DNA from: an uncultured Victivallales bacterium
GTDB taxonomy: Bacteria > Verrucomicrobiota > Lentisphaeria > Oligosphaerales > JAFGRS01
Direction: 5' to 3'
Assembly (NCBI GenBank): GCA_903834675.1
Contig: CAILKC010000092.1
Coordinates: 1 to 30,057, forward strand
Length of the DNA stretch: 30,057 nucleotides
The position numbers and the translations under genes were made by a program. Positions 29,999-30,057 of this stretch are shown piece after piece. How positions within the stretch are numbered: the first letter of the stretch is position 1; every line of letters begins with the position of its first letter. The notes under the pieces are model-generated. The model worked only from the letters and a program-made list of their open reading frames with translations, had not been told where the DNA came from and made no database searches.

Positions 29999-30057
29999 CG
30001 TGCAGGTTTTCCTCGTCCGCCGACTGGATTCATGCGCCCTGCCCCTTTACAGTATAC

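Overview
The window looks like an accessory, probably defence-related, island from a high-GC bacterium with planctomycete-like or similarly large-genome character. This rests on the strongly GC-biased third codon positions, the long spurious antisense frames, the dispersed repeat of the LTPDPSPSG type inside a gene, decayed mobile elements, and the unusual density of very large multidomain signalling ATPases. No ribosomal, tRNA or core metabolic gene is visible, so the phylum cannot be fixed from this sequence.

Left part (1-5.9 kb): a few short genes and mobile-element debris. There is the tail of a possible transposase at the very edge and the decayed start of a tyrosine recombinase (minus strand). 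A coupled minus-strand pair follows: a HEPN protein and a partner without the usual nucleotidyltransferase motif, preceded by a good sigma70-like promoter. Then come two small unknown genes overlapping tail to tail, a PcfJ-like protein, and an unrecognised gene whose 3' end runs into a transposase remnant.

Central part (5.9-25.0 kb): four very large paralogues of one architecture, an N-terminal DUF4062 domain, a STAND/NACHT NTPase, and a repeat sensor. Each has a different sensor: six 40-residue TPR-like repeats (983 aa), about fifteen 48-residue TPR repeats (1599 aa), about nine 42-residue TPR repeats (1137 aa), and a 14-blade WD40 region with a C-terminal zinc ribbon (1553 aa). Two lie on the plus strand. 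The other two lie on the minus strand, overlap by 4 bp, and appear to be part of a four-gene operon: a zinc-ribbon/helical protein, the WD40 STAND, the 42-residue-TPR STAND, and a two-TM protein with two RCK/TrkA-N-like domains and a C-terminal RyR domain. The two sets converge at about 14.0 kb.

Right part (25.0-30.0 kb): a plus-strand cassette of a 57-aa zinc-ribbon protein, a 57-aa acidic protein, an ADP-ribosyltransferase-like protein, and a fifth STAND ATPase (NB-ARC/NACHT-like plus TPR, 1086 aa).

Interpretation (inference): the region resembles a bacterial NLR-type immune array in which one conserved N-terminal/NTPase chassis is paired with interchangeable, recently expanded repeat sensors. 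A membrane protein and an ART-like enzyme are candidate effectors. The DUF4062-NACHT-TPR and -WD40 architectures match those of animal NPHP3, TEP1 and NWD1. Nothing in the sequence proves an antiviral role.
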